Positions 24,381 to 36,400 of a stretch of 64,000 nt of DNA are shown here, piece by piece. Origin of the DNA: Chrysoperla carnea (taxonomy: Eukaryota > Arthropoda > Insecta > Neuroptera > Chrysopidae); assembly GCF_905475395.1 (NCBI RefSeq), contig NC_058337.1, forward strand, positions 11,272,983 to 11,336,982, written 5' to 3'. The notes beneath the pieces were generated by a model, which saw only the letters and a program-made list of their open reading frames with translations, did not search any database and was not told where the DNA came from. Within the stretch, counting starts at the first letter, position 1. Each line of letters opens with the position of its first letter. The translations under genes and the position numbers were made by a program.

Positions 24381-25175
24381 TTTTTTTTTAACTTCCCGCT
24401 AAGAAAATAGGGAAGTTATTGTTTTCACCCCGTTTTACCAAAATCGAGTTTTCATCAGATCTCGACGTTTTAAGGTGTCAGGAAGCTTCCCTGACTACTT
24501 CCGCGAGGGTGTCTGTATGGCAGTATGTATGTATGAGTGTGTGTGTGTGTGTGTGTGTGTGTGGATGTAGGTAAATCTCTCATAACTCTTGAACGGCTTG
24601 TCCGATTTGATCGCGGTTGGTGTCATTCGAAAGGGCTTGATCAAACTTAGATTTGGAGGCCTATTTGGACCGATTCGATAGATTTCGAGAAATCTCAAAA
24701 AACCTGCAAAAAAAAATTTTTTTTTAAGTGGTTTTTTTTGAATAACTTTTAAACGGCTGTATCGATCAATTCCAAAAACTAATCAGTTTCAACATCAAAA
24801 AACCACGTCGATCACCACCAGTCCGGTCAAAATCGGTTGATTCGTTCGTGAGTTATCGTTGACGAAAGAAAACCCAAAAAAGCGTTTTTTCGGAATAACC
24901 TCAAAATTTTTTGTTCTATCAATTGAAACTTAAAGATTCTTCATGAAGCTTCAAAAACTGCGTCGAATGTTACCAACCGCGTGAAAATCGGTTTATTCAT
25001 TCTAAAGTTATCGCGACTTGAAAATTAAAAAAATATTACGAAGATCACATCTAATTACAATAAAATGCGAGTGGATATAACATCAGAATAGATAAAATTT
25101 TTTACACGTTATGAGTCAATACTTAGCGGGAAGTTACAGGGATGACCTGCAGGGTCAACCGTTTTCCAAATTTTT
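24381..25175 (+). repeat. Repeat family B, copy B1, with internal (GT)n
   Basis: Begins AACTTCCCGCTAAGAAAATA then GGGAAGTT, an 8-bp-stem hairpin. Near the end, CTTAGCGGGAAGTT is the complement of the start, followed by ACAGGGATGACCTGCAGGGT. The interior has CGACGTTTTAAGGTGTCAGG, a GT microsatellite at about 24,537-24,561, and repeated AAATCGGTTxATTCxTTC motifs. Copy B2 lies inverted at 50.27-50.88 kb. Confidence 0.85.
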
Positions 25176-25794
25176 TAATTATGTATCTGTTGCTGAATTC
25201 GAAATAAGTAATCACTAAAATAACAAAATACAAAGACACGATTTAGGGCTCACATCTATCTTGTGCTCACAGAAATGATCATAATTTAAGATATAAATAC
25301 AAATGTCAAATACTGTGTGTGCGATGCACGCGTATATATTCATCAAGTACTCGGGCTAGAAGTAAGTAAGACAATAAAATCTACCTAATTTGACAGCTAT
25401 GATCACTACTTTAAACCACTGCCTGCACGGGATAAGTTAATTTCATATGTTATAAATTTGGTTCATTGTTAGGCCTAATAATGGTTGCATTTAGCCGAAC
25501 TGTGCGCTCTCAGTCGATCTGAGCACTCAGTTCTGCAAGTTCACCAATTTTTTCTTTATACAAGACAAGCAATTTGTTTATTAAGTAATTTAATTGATTT
25601 TACAATTTTTTTTGAGTGTACTACAACAGACCTAGTGTGTGTGAAAAGTATAACAAAACTATATTATGTTATTGTACACTCATGGTAGTTTTGACGAATA
25701 TGTTTACAAATTTGATACTATGGTTTGCTTTTAAATAAATTGTAAACTGCAATTGGTCCGCTTAAAATAATGTTTTTGCATGGACTTATTCAAA

Positions 25795-27130
25795 GGCAAA
25801 AAGCAAACTAAAAAAAAAGGTATATTTCGGCATCTAGTTTAAAACCCAACTAGCGCGCCGTCTCAGAATTGCTGGGGTTGCGATAATTAATGCTTCAAAT
25901 GCGATTTTTGTCCAATATCTCGGAAACCATTAACCTTATGAAAAAATGGTTTAAAACAAAAATTGTCGGAAATGTACTTTCCTAAGAAAAATGTCGAATC
26001 AAAAATTGTGATATCTTCAGCAAAAATCGGGAAAAACGGTCAAATATATGTATTTATATGCTTATTAACAATATCTTGAAACTAATTGATTTTATAACAA
26101 ATTTTTTCAAACTAAAGTTGTCTAAAGTTGGACTGCACCGGCCATCAAAATAGTAACATACATAATAAGAGTAATTACGATAAGCTAATTCATACTGATG
26201 ATGGCAACTTGGTAGTCGAAATACGTATTTATAAAATACAAAAAACTGATCTAGGAAATTGGGGCAGAAATCGTAATTTATTTCGAAATACCCTAGAGTT
26301 TTTATTTATTATCTTCGATAATATCTGTATTTTTGTAGTTATCTAAATCTTGAAAGGTCTTGAATTTGTATATACCTACAGTTTTTGTGTTAAGATTAAA
26401 ACAAATTTTTTTAATAAATAAACTTGATGATATTTAAAATTATTATCAGAACATATGGGAAATAGTGCTTCACGACATTCGATGATGTAGATAACTAGAT
26501 GAAGGTGTCTTAATTTTACAAGGGCCAAAGATCGGGTAGTAATCCCTATAGACGACGTCGATACCAGGGCGTACAAACCTGCAAGTGCGCTTTGGTTCTT
26601 TTTTATCATCATATTCGCAATCAGCGAGTAACCACAAAAACCCGCGAGTAACAACAACTTTCAGGACTCTTTTCACATAATTCAAGGCTCAAGTTTGGAT
26701 AATTAACAAAAAATATATATATAATTAATTTTTTTTAAAACGGCTAAAGATATCGAAATTGTTCATTCAACATTTTATAAAAAAAATTTTCAACATCTTT
26801 TGTTTAAAATTTTTTTTTTTTTTTTTTTTTTGGTTTTAAGATACTATTAATTGGCATATATATATTTGGCCGTTTCCGATTTTCGGAAAAACGGCTGATG
26901 ATATTACAATTTTTGATTCTACATTTTCTTAGGAAAAAAAAATTCCTACAACTTTTGGTTGAAACTTTTTTCATAAATTTGGTGGTTTCTGAGATATTTT
27001 CCCAAAATCGTTTTATTATGTATATATAGCGTTAATTGTCGCAACCCCAGCACTTCTGGGACTGTGCGTTAGTATGGTCTTATATTAGATGCTGAAACCT
27101 TCCTTTTTTTTTAAGTTTGTTTTTTCCTTT
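25795..27130. repeat. Foldback element, 1.3 kb, with about 300-bp arms
   Basis: The left arm near 25,830-26,100 (GCTGGGGTTGCGATAATTAA, then TATCTCGGAAACCATTAA) is matched by its complement near 26,850-27,110 (GTTAATTGTCGCAACCCCAG). Outer ends pair through AAACAAACTTAAAAAAAAAGG-like sequence. The loop, about 26,110-26,830, includes the ribozyme-like motif annotated separately and two overlapping short minus-strand frames that I do not recognise. Confidence 0.85.
26187..26236 (+). ncRNA. Hammerhead-ribozyme-like core (Penelope-like element type), probable remnant
   Basis: CTGATGA at 26,195-26,201 is followed by a stem II candidate (GGCAAC, loop TTG, GTAGTC; one A-A mismatch, one G-U) and GAAA at 26,218-26,221. 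ATAC/GTAT then forms a 4-bp loopless stem III and the cleavage-site residue follows. Upstream TTCATA can pair with downstream TATAAA as stem I with one mismatch. Hammerheads with such tiny stem III are known from the pLTRs of Penelope-like retroelements. One extra U separates the CUGAUGA box from stem II. Activity is unproven. Confidence 0.45.
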
Positions 27131-28553
27131 TTCCAACTAAAAGAACCCCTTGATAACTGATAATAAAAAATATTTTTCGATATTTTGTCAGTTACGAACT
27201 TGAGTTGACTTTTAAATGGAATAAAAACCAAAACTAAATATAATACTAAAACTAAAGCAAACTATAAATTCATATAGGTATTCAAATTCCATTGAATGTT
27301 ATAATTTTTCAAAATATATTAACATAATTAAACTGCCCTATCGAAATTAAATATAGGATTATTATAAATAAATAAATATTATAAGAAAAAAATAATAATT
27401 TTATATGATGTATTTAGTAAATAAGTAATAATAATAATAATAATAAAATCGGTTTTTAGATATCTATAACAAAAAATAACCAACGATTTTTAGGAAAAAA
27501 AGCTTTTTGAAAATAAATGTATATAAAGAAATATACAGATTGGTTAAAAAATATTAGGAAGCCATCTATCATATATTTTTTGAACGATACAAAACTTGGA
27601 AACGATATTGGATTAGCAGCCCCAATATCAACATCCGTATATTTCATAAAATTGTAATAAAATACCCAATTTTTTTTTTAAAGTCTGCATATAAAAATTT
27701 TAAAGCAAGTTTGTAAATACGATTAATTTTTTTTAGTAATTTGTAAAAAAAAAAATTGCAGCTTCAATTTAAAATATTAACGTATAATCAAATTTCACAA
27801 AGAAAAACCTTTTTTAAAACGATAAAATTAATATATTTTAACTTGAGGCTGTTCATAATAATTATATTGTCTAAATATTTACAAACGCAGTTAGTACTAT
27901 TTAAATTTAAAAAAATAAAAATTAAATAAAAAAAAAATTATTAAATGTAACTAATTAGTCAATATTTAAATTATTGGCACTAAAAAAAATTATTAATAAA
28001 AAATACTTTTTTATTAAAAATAAAAATTAAAAAAATACTCGCCTAACGGATACTAAATATCTTTCTAACAGATGTACTTTATATTTTTAATACTTTTTTT
28101 TAAAGAAATTTATATTATTTATAGATACATGGGATAGTTAGGAAAACTGGATATTCATTTTGGGAAATAGAAGAAAAATATATTTTATTTATCAAGAAAA
28201 TAAATAGTTATTCCAAGTTGATGCAATAGTGAGCCCCCCAATTAGTGAACAGGTCCAGTTTTACTAATTACAACCCATAATAATATTAAATTTTTAGTTA
28301 TTAATGCTTTTAACTTTGTTTTTTTTGTTGTATGTAATTACTTCACTGTAAAAGCATTAAAGGCCAAGAGATTAAGAAATTTTTATTCTACAGACATTCT
28401 GAATTTTCAACTTTCAACTGAAGATCTTTGAACGATTTTCATTTATACAGTTCATGCCGGAAGAGTGTTATTTCAATATAACCACTGGCAATTTTAAAAT
28501 TTTTTAAAAATTATAGTCTTATTGGGGTTTATGGACTGCCAAGAATTTAGATA
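27131..28553. other. Intergenic, AT-rich, no gene seen
   Basis: Includes a (TAA)n microsatellite near 27,424-27,446 and long A/T runs. The 63-codon minus-strand frame at 27,456-27,647 is not recognised. Confidence 0.45.
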
Positions 28554-28561
28554 CGTCAAAA

Positions 28562-29468
28562 CAGGTCCGTACACAAGCGAGGGGTTTTGAGGGGGTCAAC
28601 CCCCCACCATTGAGAATCTGTTTACATAAATTTTGAATTAACAATTATGGTCCTGCAAATACATCCATTTATGAGACGCATTTTCAGTGACAAATCAAAT
28701 ATCCACGCATATTCTGAGTTTGGTACATTCTTTGATTTTGTCTTTGAGCCGAGTACTTCAAACAGAAGAGGAAACGCTGGTGAATTGTTCAGTAAAATTT
28801 TCAAATTCATGAGATATCTGCGAAGAATACGACATAGAAGTGCGGCAGCGAAGATTCGCGTCATAGCAGACTCAACTTTCTAATACACAGACTGATTCAG
28901 TTGAAGATTATAGTTCGATTTTAGAGTCATCGCAGTATTTTATTAAATTTAATCCCTTTCGAAATAAAATGAAAAAGTTTGATGAAAAATCTTGCTCAAC
29001 TTTTTTAACAAGAATATTCAATTTTACACATAGTTTTCCCGGTCGACAAAGTTCACCTTTGGCAACAACGCATTGCCAGACAGGGTACCAAAAATTCTTT
29101 TGAAACACTTGATTGTAATAAAGATAGGTTTTCGAATGTCTACCAAATGCTTCGCGTTCTGGTAGTTTTGCCTTTGACAACAGCGACGGGTGATCGCTTC
29201 TGTTTTCAACCCGTGTCGTATCAAAACATACATTAGATCGACAATGTCTAAAGACAGGCTAAATGGTTTATTTTTCGCACAATATTCATCGCGATCGAGT
29301 CACACAGGGTTTTGGAAAAGTTTTTTTCCTGTACCTCGCCGAATTATCTTATTGAAAAATAGTGACTGAATATCACATTTTGATCTACTTAAATGTTCTC
29401 TTACTCGAACAAAGAATTTCTTTTTTTATTGACTTTTTTGCTAGTTGATTATCCTGTGTACGGGCCTG
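28562..29468. mobile_element. hAT-superfamily element with terminal repeats and near-perfect TSD
   Basis: Starts CAGGTCCGTACACAAG and ends with the complement of CAGGCCCGTACACAGG, so 14 of 16 terminal bases match. Flanking 8-mers are CGTCAAAA (28,554-28,561) and CCTCAAAA (29,469-29,476), one mismatch apart. The CAG terminus plus 8-bp duplication is the hAT signature. The interior of about 900 bp has only broken short frames (a 78-codon plus-strand frame at 28,647-28,883; none recognised), so this is an internally deleted copy. Confidence 0.85.
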
Positions 29469-29476
29469 CCTCAAAA

Positions 29477-30434
29477 ATAGGTCTCTTGTTTGTTAACATG
29501 CCCAGTCAAGTAAAATGATTTAACAGTAGGTTGTAACAGCAACATTCACGAAGATGAGACTAAAAAGACTAAAAACACTTACCTGCTTAGTTCCTATTAT
29601 ATTAAGTAAATGCAATAATAAAAAATCTAAACTATTTTCAGTCCATAATCGCCCTAAAGCATTTATCTGGAGCATAAACATTGATCTTTTAAAGGCCTAA
29701 AAATTCAAAGTATACATCCAAGTTTTTTCTAGTGGACTTCAAAGTACAAAATTCTGGTGATTTCTTCCTAAATTTCCGATTTCTGCGGGGATTTACGAGA
29801 TAACTTTTCCTATGCCCGCAAAGAAGTGATATCTCTTACTGCACAGGGTAAAGACGATCATCATCACTGTATGTATAGCTTTTATTCTTTAAGCCAATCA
29901 ATTGTCAAATGTACTTTTGGTAAATCTATGTCAAACGACTTTTTCCAAGAGTTTCAGATCACCACTTATTAGAGTCAGACCAGGCACCTTGAAATAATGT
30001 ACTTCCGATTATTCAATATTGAAATCGTTTTTGTTCACTGGTTTTTTTAAACTTTTTGCACACGTATAATTTTTGTTCGATTTTTTATTGGATTAACTTG
30101 CCTTATCTAACTAAATAAAAGATTCACGAATATCACCTTAACTGGAAAACACGAAAAGACTCCGTAAATTTGACATTTAGATTTTGCTTTTGGTTAATTT
30201 TTATTGATATTCTCAATATTGAACAGTATTGCCTTCCTGATCAAAAGTTCAAAGGGGAACCATATAAAATCATTCGTTGCGGGATTAACAGTCCAGTTCT
30301 TAAATCAGGAATAATCAAATTTCGAATTTCTATACGAATTAATCATTTGAATAGATTATTTTACCTATAGGCAAGAAACGCCTCGAACCATTCATTCAAT
30401 AGTTACCCTTAAAAGATGGAGGATAAGGTTTGCA
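29477..30434. other. Intergenic, no gene seen
   Basis: Between the hAT element and foldback D1. Weak 66-codon frame at 30,170-30,370 without motif. Confidence 0.45.
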
Positions 30435-31010
30435 TTAGCTCAATTTTTGTATAAATCTTTATTTTGGTACTGCAAATGCTGTCTCAAAAGTCACATATGG
30501 TTACATGTGTGTGTCCTTAGATATTTTTTTTGTACGTTGAACCGTTTTTGAAATAGAGGGCGCAGAAGATAGAGCGCCAGCTTGACGTAATTTAGTACTG
30601 GATCATGGTTAATCGTGGATTCCAGTCTATTATGCGTTTAATTATTCTTTAAATACTACTTAAATAATTATTTAAAACCTTTTAATACCTTAAATTTCTG
30701 AATATTGACCCTGGAATAAGGTATGTATAGCTGTGCACTCTATATCTCTGTGACCTCTATTTCAAGTTTCAGACAAAATTTATACAGAATTTTATCTTCT
30801 ACAACTTTTATAAAAAATGTCAATGCCTTTGTATGCAAAGGAAACGAAATATTTTAAAAAAAAAAAAAAACTGATTTAACGACCTTTGACCTCGAATGTC
30901 TTTAGAAACGCACACGTGAACATATACGACTTTTAAGACAACATTTGTGTTATCAAAATAAACGTTAGTACAAAAATTGAGCTTATTTCGTTAGATTCCG
31001 AGGTTAACCA
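30435..31010. repeat. Foldback family D, copy D1
   Basis: AGCTCAATTTTTGTA-AA, TTATTTTG and ACAAATGTTGTCTCAAAAGT-type sequence near 30,440-30,500 is matched by its complement near 30,930-30,985. The centre holds GAGGGCGCAGAAGATAGAGC and AT-rich ACTACTTAAATAATTATTTA. The same arms occur in D2 at 39.0 and 40.6 kb. Confidence 0.75.
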
Positions 31011-33039
31011 CTTTTTTTGACTAAGATGATCGGGTTAATTGGCTTTTGACAATTAATCATGCAAGAAATAAACTTGGATTGGTATGATTAGCATCAACAA
31101 ATAGAATTTCTTAATCTCTAACGAGCTTATTCATTGACGCATTAATTTAAAGTAAAATAAAAATCGACATTAATAGTGGTATTTATTTACCAATCGCAAT
31201 TTAATTCGTACTTTTATTTAAAAAATTAAATTAAAAAAAATAAGTAAATAAGAAAAAAAACTTTAAAAAGTAATTTATTAAAAGAGGACATTTGAACATT
31301 ATAGTAAAAATACAATTGAAAACTTAAGCCTACTTGTTTGAATCGAAGGATTATTACTTAAACTGTGTGTCAAAAACTGTTATAACCATTACCTTAATAA
31401 AATTAAATGTTTTTGCCGAAGTAAATTTTTTTATGAAACTTACGACTTATGGCTCAATTAATTAAGCTCATTAAGTTTGTACGGACCTCATAGTGTAGAA
31501 AATTGTATTATATGTTTTTTTAATGAATTTTTCGAACTCCGCCATACCCAGGAGTTGGAGTCGATGAACTAAACTGAAACCTACCAATCAGATTTCTAAC
31601 AAAAAAATGATTTAATTTAATGATTTTTATTTTTATTACTATTCTTAACAACCGTAAAATATAGTCCAGAAAACAAGGTCCAACATCGGAAAAAAAATGC
31701 TACAGAAATTTTATAAAACCTAAAACTGCCATAAACTTAGTACTACGAGATATTTGAAAAAACCTATTTTCGCCAACTTTGTCCTTGAACAATTTTTTTG
31801 TTCTTATCATTTTGCAATGAGCTTTTTATTCATTTTCCGAATAAAGATAATACCGATGGAAAAACTTATCTTGCATGTTTTAAGCAGAAAAACCTTTTCC
31901 ATGTTTTCCAGCATAAACTAACTTGACGACATAAGCTAATGATCCTTCATGATTTAAGACTTATGATCATAAATTACGAATCACAAGCTAGATATATAGG
32001 TGTGCCATCATTCTGGTTTCAGAAAAATACTTCTAGGACCACTATCTTTATAGCAAATACAATAACGTTATGTAATCTCTCGTCCTTGGGATATTGTGTG
32101 CTAAATTTCAAAATATTCAAATATTTTGGGAATATTAAAAATAAAAATATCCTTTTTTCTAAAATTAGAACACCTCGTATGTAGGAAAGTACGCTTTCTT
32201 AACTATAATTACCATTTGATATCTAACATTTGATGTGAAACCCGATGTGACGCAAAGATTTATTTGCGCAATATTAATTTTTCACAAAAATATTTTAATA
32301 ATGTGTAAATTTATTTATTTTTACAAGATTTATCACAAAAACATTTTAAATGCCCTCTTTTAATATTATGTAAAATTAAAAATATTTAAAAACAAAAAAA
32401 AGAAGATAAATTTTGCATATTTAATGTAAATGTGCAGAATAAAACAAATATAATCGTTAATAAGTGGCACCCTCGTATATATTTCACAAAAAAAATAAAC
32501 AAAGAACAAAAATATTTTATTAATATTAATAAAAATAAATCAAACTATAAATCAAAACAGAGTTATGAGAAAACCTCAATTTGGATACAAACAAAATCCA
32601 AAGAAAAAAGGGGTACCTAATACATAACTTAAACATGGGATCATTTATTATTCATCAAATATTACATTCTTCATACAATATATAAAAATAAAAATAAAGA
32701 AAATGATATAAAAAAATTTTAATCTAAAAAATGGATATATAATAAAAATTGTAGAGAGAAATTATACTAAAAAAATATGTTTAATTATTGTTAGACGCAA
32801 AAAAAAAAAATAATGCGTAGTTAAAAATAAAATGAATAAAATAAAAAAAATCATAATAAAAAAAAAAAATGTTGTTAAAATATTGTTGCTTCATGATTTT
32901 ATAAATACTCTTCTTGCTTCACGAATTATAAATAAAAAGAAAATCATTTGAATATTATTTATTTACTTCTTTTATTTAACGTCCTGATAAGTACAGAGTG
33001 GCGTTGCAGTCGCTTTCAATTTAAAAAAAAAAAATAATA
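31011..33039. other. Intergenic, AT-rich, no gene seen
   Basis: Extreme A-rich stretches (32,390-32,880). No motif or repeat family recognised; frames of 62-81 codons are low complexity. Confidence 0.45.
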
Positions 33040-33175
33040 ATTAAAAAAATCCGACTGCGTTAAATAAAATCTGAAAAGAAAAAAACAAGTCCAGTAGTTT
33101 TCAATAGATACTTTAACAGTAGGACTCGTTTCATTCTTTTCAAATTTTATTTAACGGGCTTTTTTATTTTTTTTA
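33040..33175. repeat. Short inverted repeat
   Basis: AACTGCGTTAAATAAAATCTG-like sequence near 33,050-33,085 pairs with its imperfect complement (TTCTTTTCAAATTTTATTTA then ACGGGC) near 33,135-33,165, around a loop of about 50 nt containing AAGTCCAGTAG and CTACTGTTAAAG-like pairing. It lies 280 bp beyond the 3' end of the downstream phosphatase gene. Confidence 0.6.
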
Positions 33176-33450
33176 TTATTTATTTTATTTTAGACTTTTT
33201 AGTGTCCCAGCAGTAAAAAAAATCCTCTTGGGGTTTTTTATTTTGAAGCTTGTGGTGAAGTCCCCAAAATCCTAAGTAATGATACCCTTCCCAATCCAAC
33301 AATACAACAATTACCAATTTTAATAATTATAAATATTAAAACTCAAAATAACGCAGGGATTTAAATAATTTATTCAGGTAGTTGTTATAACCACTTAACA
33401 CTTTATTCTTAAAAAAAATAGTACAAAAACGAATTCGAATATTCTTTGTT

Positions 33451-36400
33451 TCAATATTTTGGAAATGTATGGATATCGACTTCAGATCCACATTCCAAAG
33501 TATAATTATCTGGAATAATATCTTTGGCTACTTCAAGGAATCTATTAATTTCACAAAAACTGCCTAAACATCCAGGAATTTTTATAAGTTTGGGATAATC
33601 CGATCGTTGATCGTGGTAGTAAATCTGGAAAAAATATTGATAGTTAAACAGGTCGCAAACATCCTTTAGTATAAATCCTGACCGAATGATGCTTGGTAAG
33701 TTTATTTAATTGGTGGTAAAACAGTAATTTTGTTTTATCTACACTTGTCAAAAATAGATCTTAATAAATTACAAAAAAAACTTTCTAGCCTCAAAATTGA
33801 CCGAGATATGCCAATTTTGCGATCGTGCATTTTTGTTGCTCATTCAAGCACGCGCGAAATCCTCTTATTTAAATATCCTGCAGTCAACTTAATATTAAAA
33901 ATTTACATATAATTTAAGTCACTCATAAAGAACAGGAGTGACGAAATTGGTTACGTCCTAGCCCGGATATCTAGAGGGCCCTGTGTAATTTTTTCGTTAA
34001 TTTCTATTTTTTCAAATGAAAATACAGTCTAACCTCATATGTTAAGTGGTATAATGTGTTGCGATAGAAAAAGCTATTAAAATTATCATGTACGAGAAAC
34101 TTTCGACTTATATAAAGTACACAAAAGTTATGTAAAAATTTAGTTTCAAATTAAAAAAAAAAAAAAGTATAATTTAAGAAAAACGTTATAAGATTTAACC
34201 AAATCGTTATAAGTAAAAAGATTAGCCCATCTCTTTACTGAAGGAGTTTCACCATTTATAATTAATTATTTTTATTTAGCTCAATTCTTTATTTAAGGTA
34301 GTACGAGCACCAATTGCAATTTTAGCACCAAGCAATTTTAGATTTAGGGTGACAATTATTTGTACCTTATTTTCAACTTTGATGATGTATTTTGTTAAAT
34401 CTTCATGAATGGGGATGAAAACTAGGAATAAAATTTTTCGATATCTGCCTTGGTTTTCGAAATATTGAATGCTAAATAATTAAACAACATTTTCAATTTC
34501 CGATATTTGGAAAATTACTCCAGATATCGAAACATTGTATTCTTACTTTTTATCTTATATTGTCAAGTTATAACATAATTCACCATCAAAATTGAATGTA
34601 TATATTTTTTTAAATTAGTGTTCCCGATACCGTGCTTATAAATCCTTAATTAGTCGGACAAAACGGTTTTTTCGTTTTCAATAATTTATTCAGCTTTAAA
34701 TTTTAATTTAAATATATATTTTTTTTTAATTTTCACCGACCGTTTTTATAGAAATCTATGAAAACATATCATCTATCTACCGTTTTACCATAAAACCAAT
34801 GTTAAAAATGCCCGCTTTTGAAGTCATCAGAATGGATTTAGACTTATAGACTTATAGCTGATATAAAATTGCCTTGGTGCTCGTACATCCTTAATATGCA
34901 CCTAAATTATACAAAACTTACTCTCAAACCATATTCATTGCTTTGAACACGATGAATTAATTCAATAATTGTAGCAGAACTAAATAAAGGCACTTGATTA
35001 TCCCAAACATCCAATGCTACTAACATGTTAACGGCATTTGTCTCATGTCCAGAATATAAATATATCTTACGACCCTGAGGTTCTAAATTACCATCAATTT
35101 TATCTTGAATATCTGTTATTATTTTACGGAGGAAATTACCTGTGAATTATCAATTCATAAATTAGTTTTTTTCTGAGCATAATTTACCTTAATTAATCCT
35201 TACCGCCATTTAAACGTTTTAATAGTGGGGTATAGCTTTCAAGTTCAATTTGTTTCGCTGCCAATGTGCTCAATGGCTCTGGATAAATATTTCTTACCCA
35301 ATTTGGTAATGTAAGATTCATTTGTTCCTAAAAAAATTGAAAAATTTCTTAAATTTCATTATTTTTGTCTGTGAGCAAGCATTGATGAATTGGAATTTTT
35401 TAAAAAAACATTGCTTCCTTTTTTTGACAAAAATGGAAAGATCATGATAATTTTAAAGTTACAGGCATAAGTTACATAATGTTAATAAATAATTGTATAC
35501 AGTGTATACTATTCGGCTAACATTATTACGTCACAACGATGTTTTCCGAACATTTTTTTGTCGGGCGTTTTCGTTTATCTTTTGAAAAGTTCTTTTAAAA
35601 CTGTCTATAATTTTAAAATTATCATGAAAAAATAAAAACAGTTCTGTTATAAAACTTATAAAGTGTGTCGCATTTAAGATGAAGACACCCTACTACTTTC
35701 GTCATTTGTAGGAATATCGATTTGAATATTTGCACAGTCATACAGGGGGATGGGTCACATTTTTTAAGATATTTAACCGAAACCTGAACCTTTAACTTCG
35801 TCTAATACAAATTGACAAATAGGACAGATTCTTAAAATTTTGCATAGCGCCAGAGATGGTTAGAGCTATCGAAAAAAATTATTTGAAAAAGTTGCTTAGA
35901 ATATTTTTTTATGCTCATTTACCGCTTTTCATGACAAAATTCGCATTTATAATTTTTTCATTATTTTGGTCTGCACTCAAAATTATTACAAGCTTATTGA
36001 AATATTTGAATACATAACACTACTAAATTATCAATTTATCCAGTTTTTACATACCATAGTCATAAAATTAAAAAACAAACTTGAAATAAATTTGAGTAAA
36101 GACTAAAAATACGATTTATTTTATAGCATTTCGGCTAGGATTACTATATAATATAAGCTATCTGAAGTTTTTGCTCTCTAGCAGCAACTTTGGTGAAGGT
36201 GAACATATTCTAGATAAAGCAATTTTGTTTGCAATTGGTCAAACTGCATCTTATTGGAAAATCTTAAACTTTCTTTAATTTTTATTGATGATTTATTCAA
36301 CTTACCTCGACATATTGAGTTTGTTGCATATTAAACAAACTGTGAATGCTAGTTATACGTTTGCCTGAATTTTCATAAATATAATCCATTAAATCTTGAT

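Larger units (their letters stand above)
23430..25290. repeat. Palindrome of family G sequence, interrupted by C2 and B1
   Basis: 23,430-24,175 reads as family G on the plus strand and 24,180-25,290 as family G on the minus strand (for example AGTGATTACTTAGTTCGAAT near 23,481 and its complement near 25,200). Removing C2 (about 484 bp) and B1 (about 790 bp) leaves a foldback of about 600 bp. Each arm was hit once by a different element. Confidence 0.8.

Noticed and set aside
26376..26685. Overlapping minus-strand frames of 93 and 71 codons
   Set aside because: Neither resembles a known protein, and both lie in the loop of a foldback element; two overlapping frames of this size are expected by chance.
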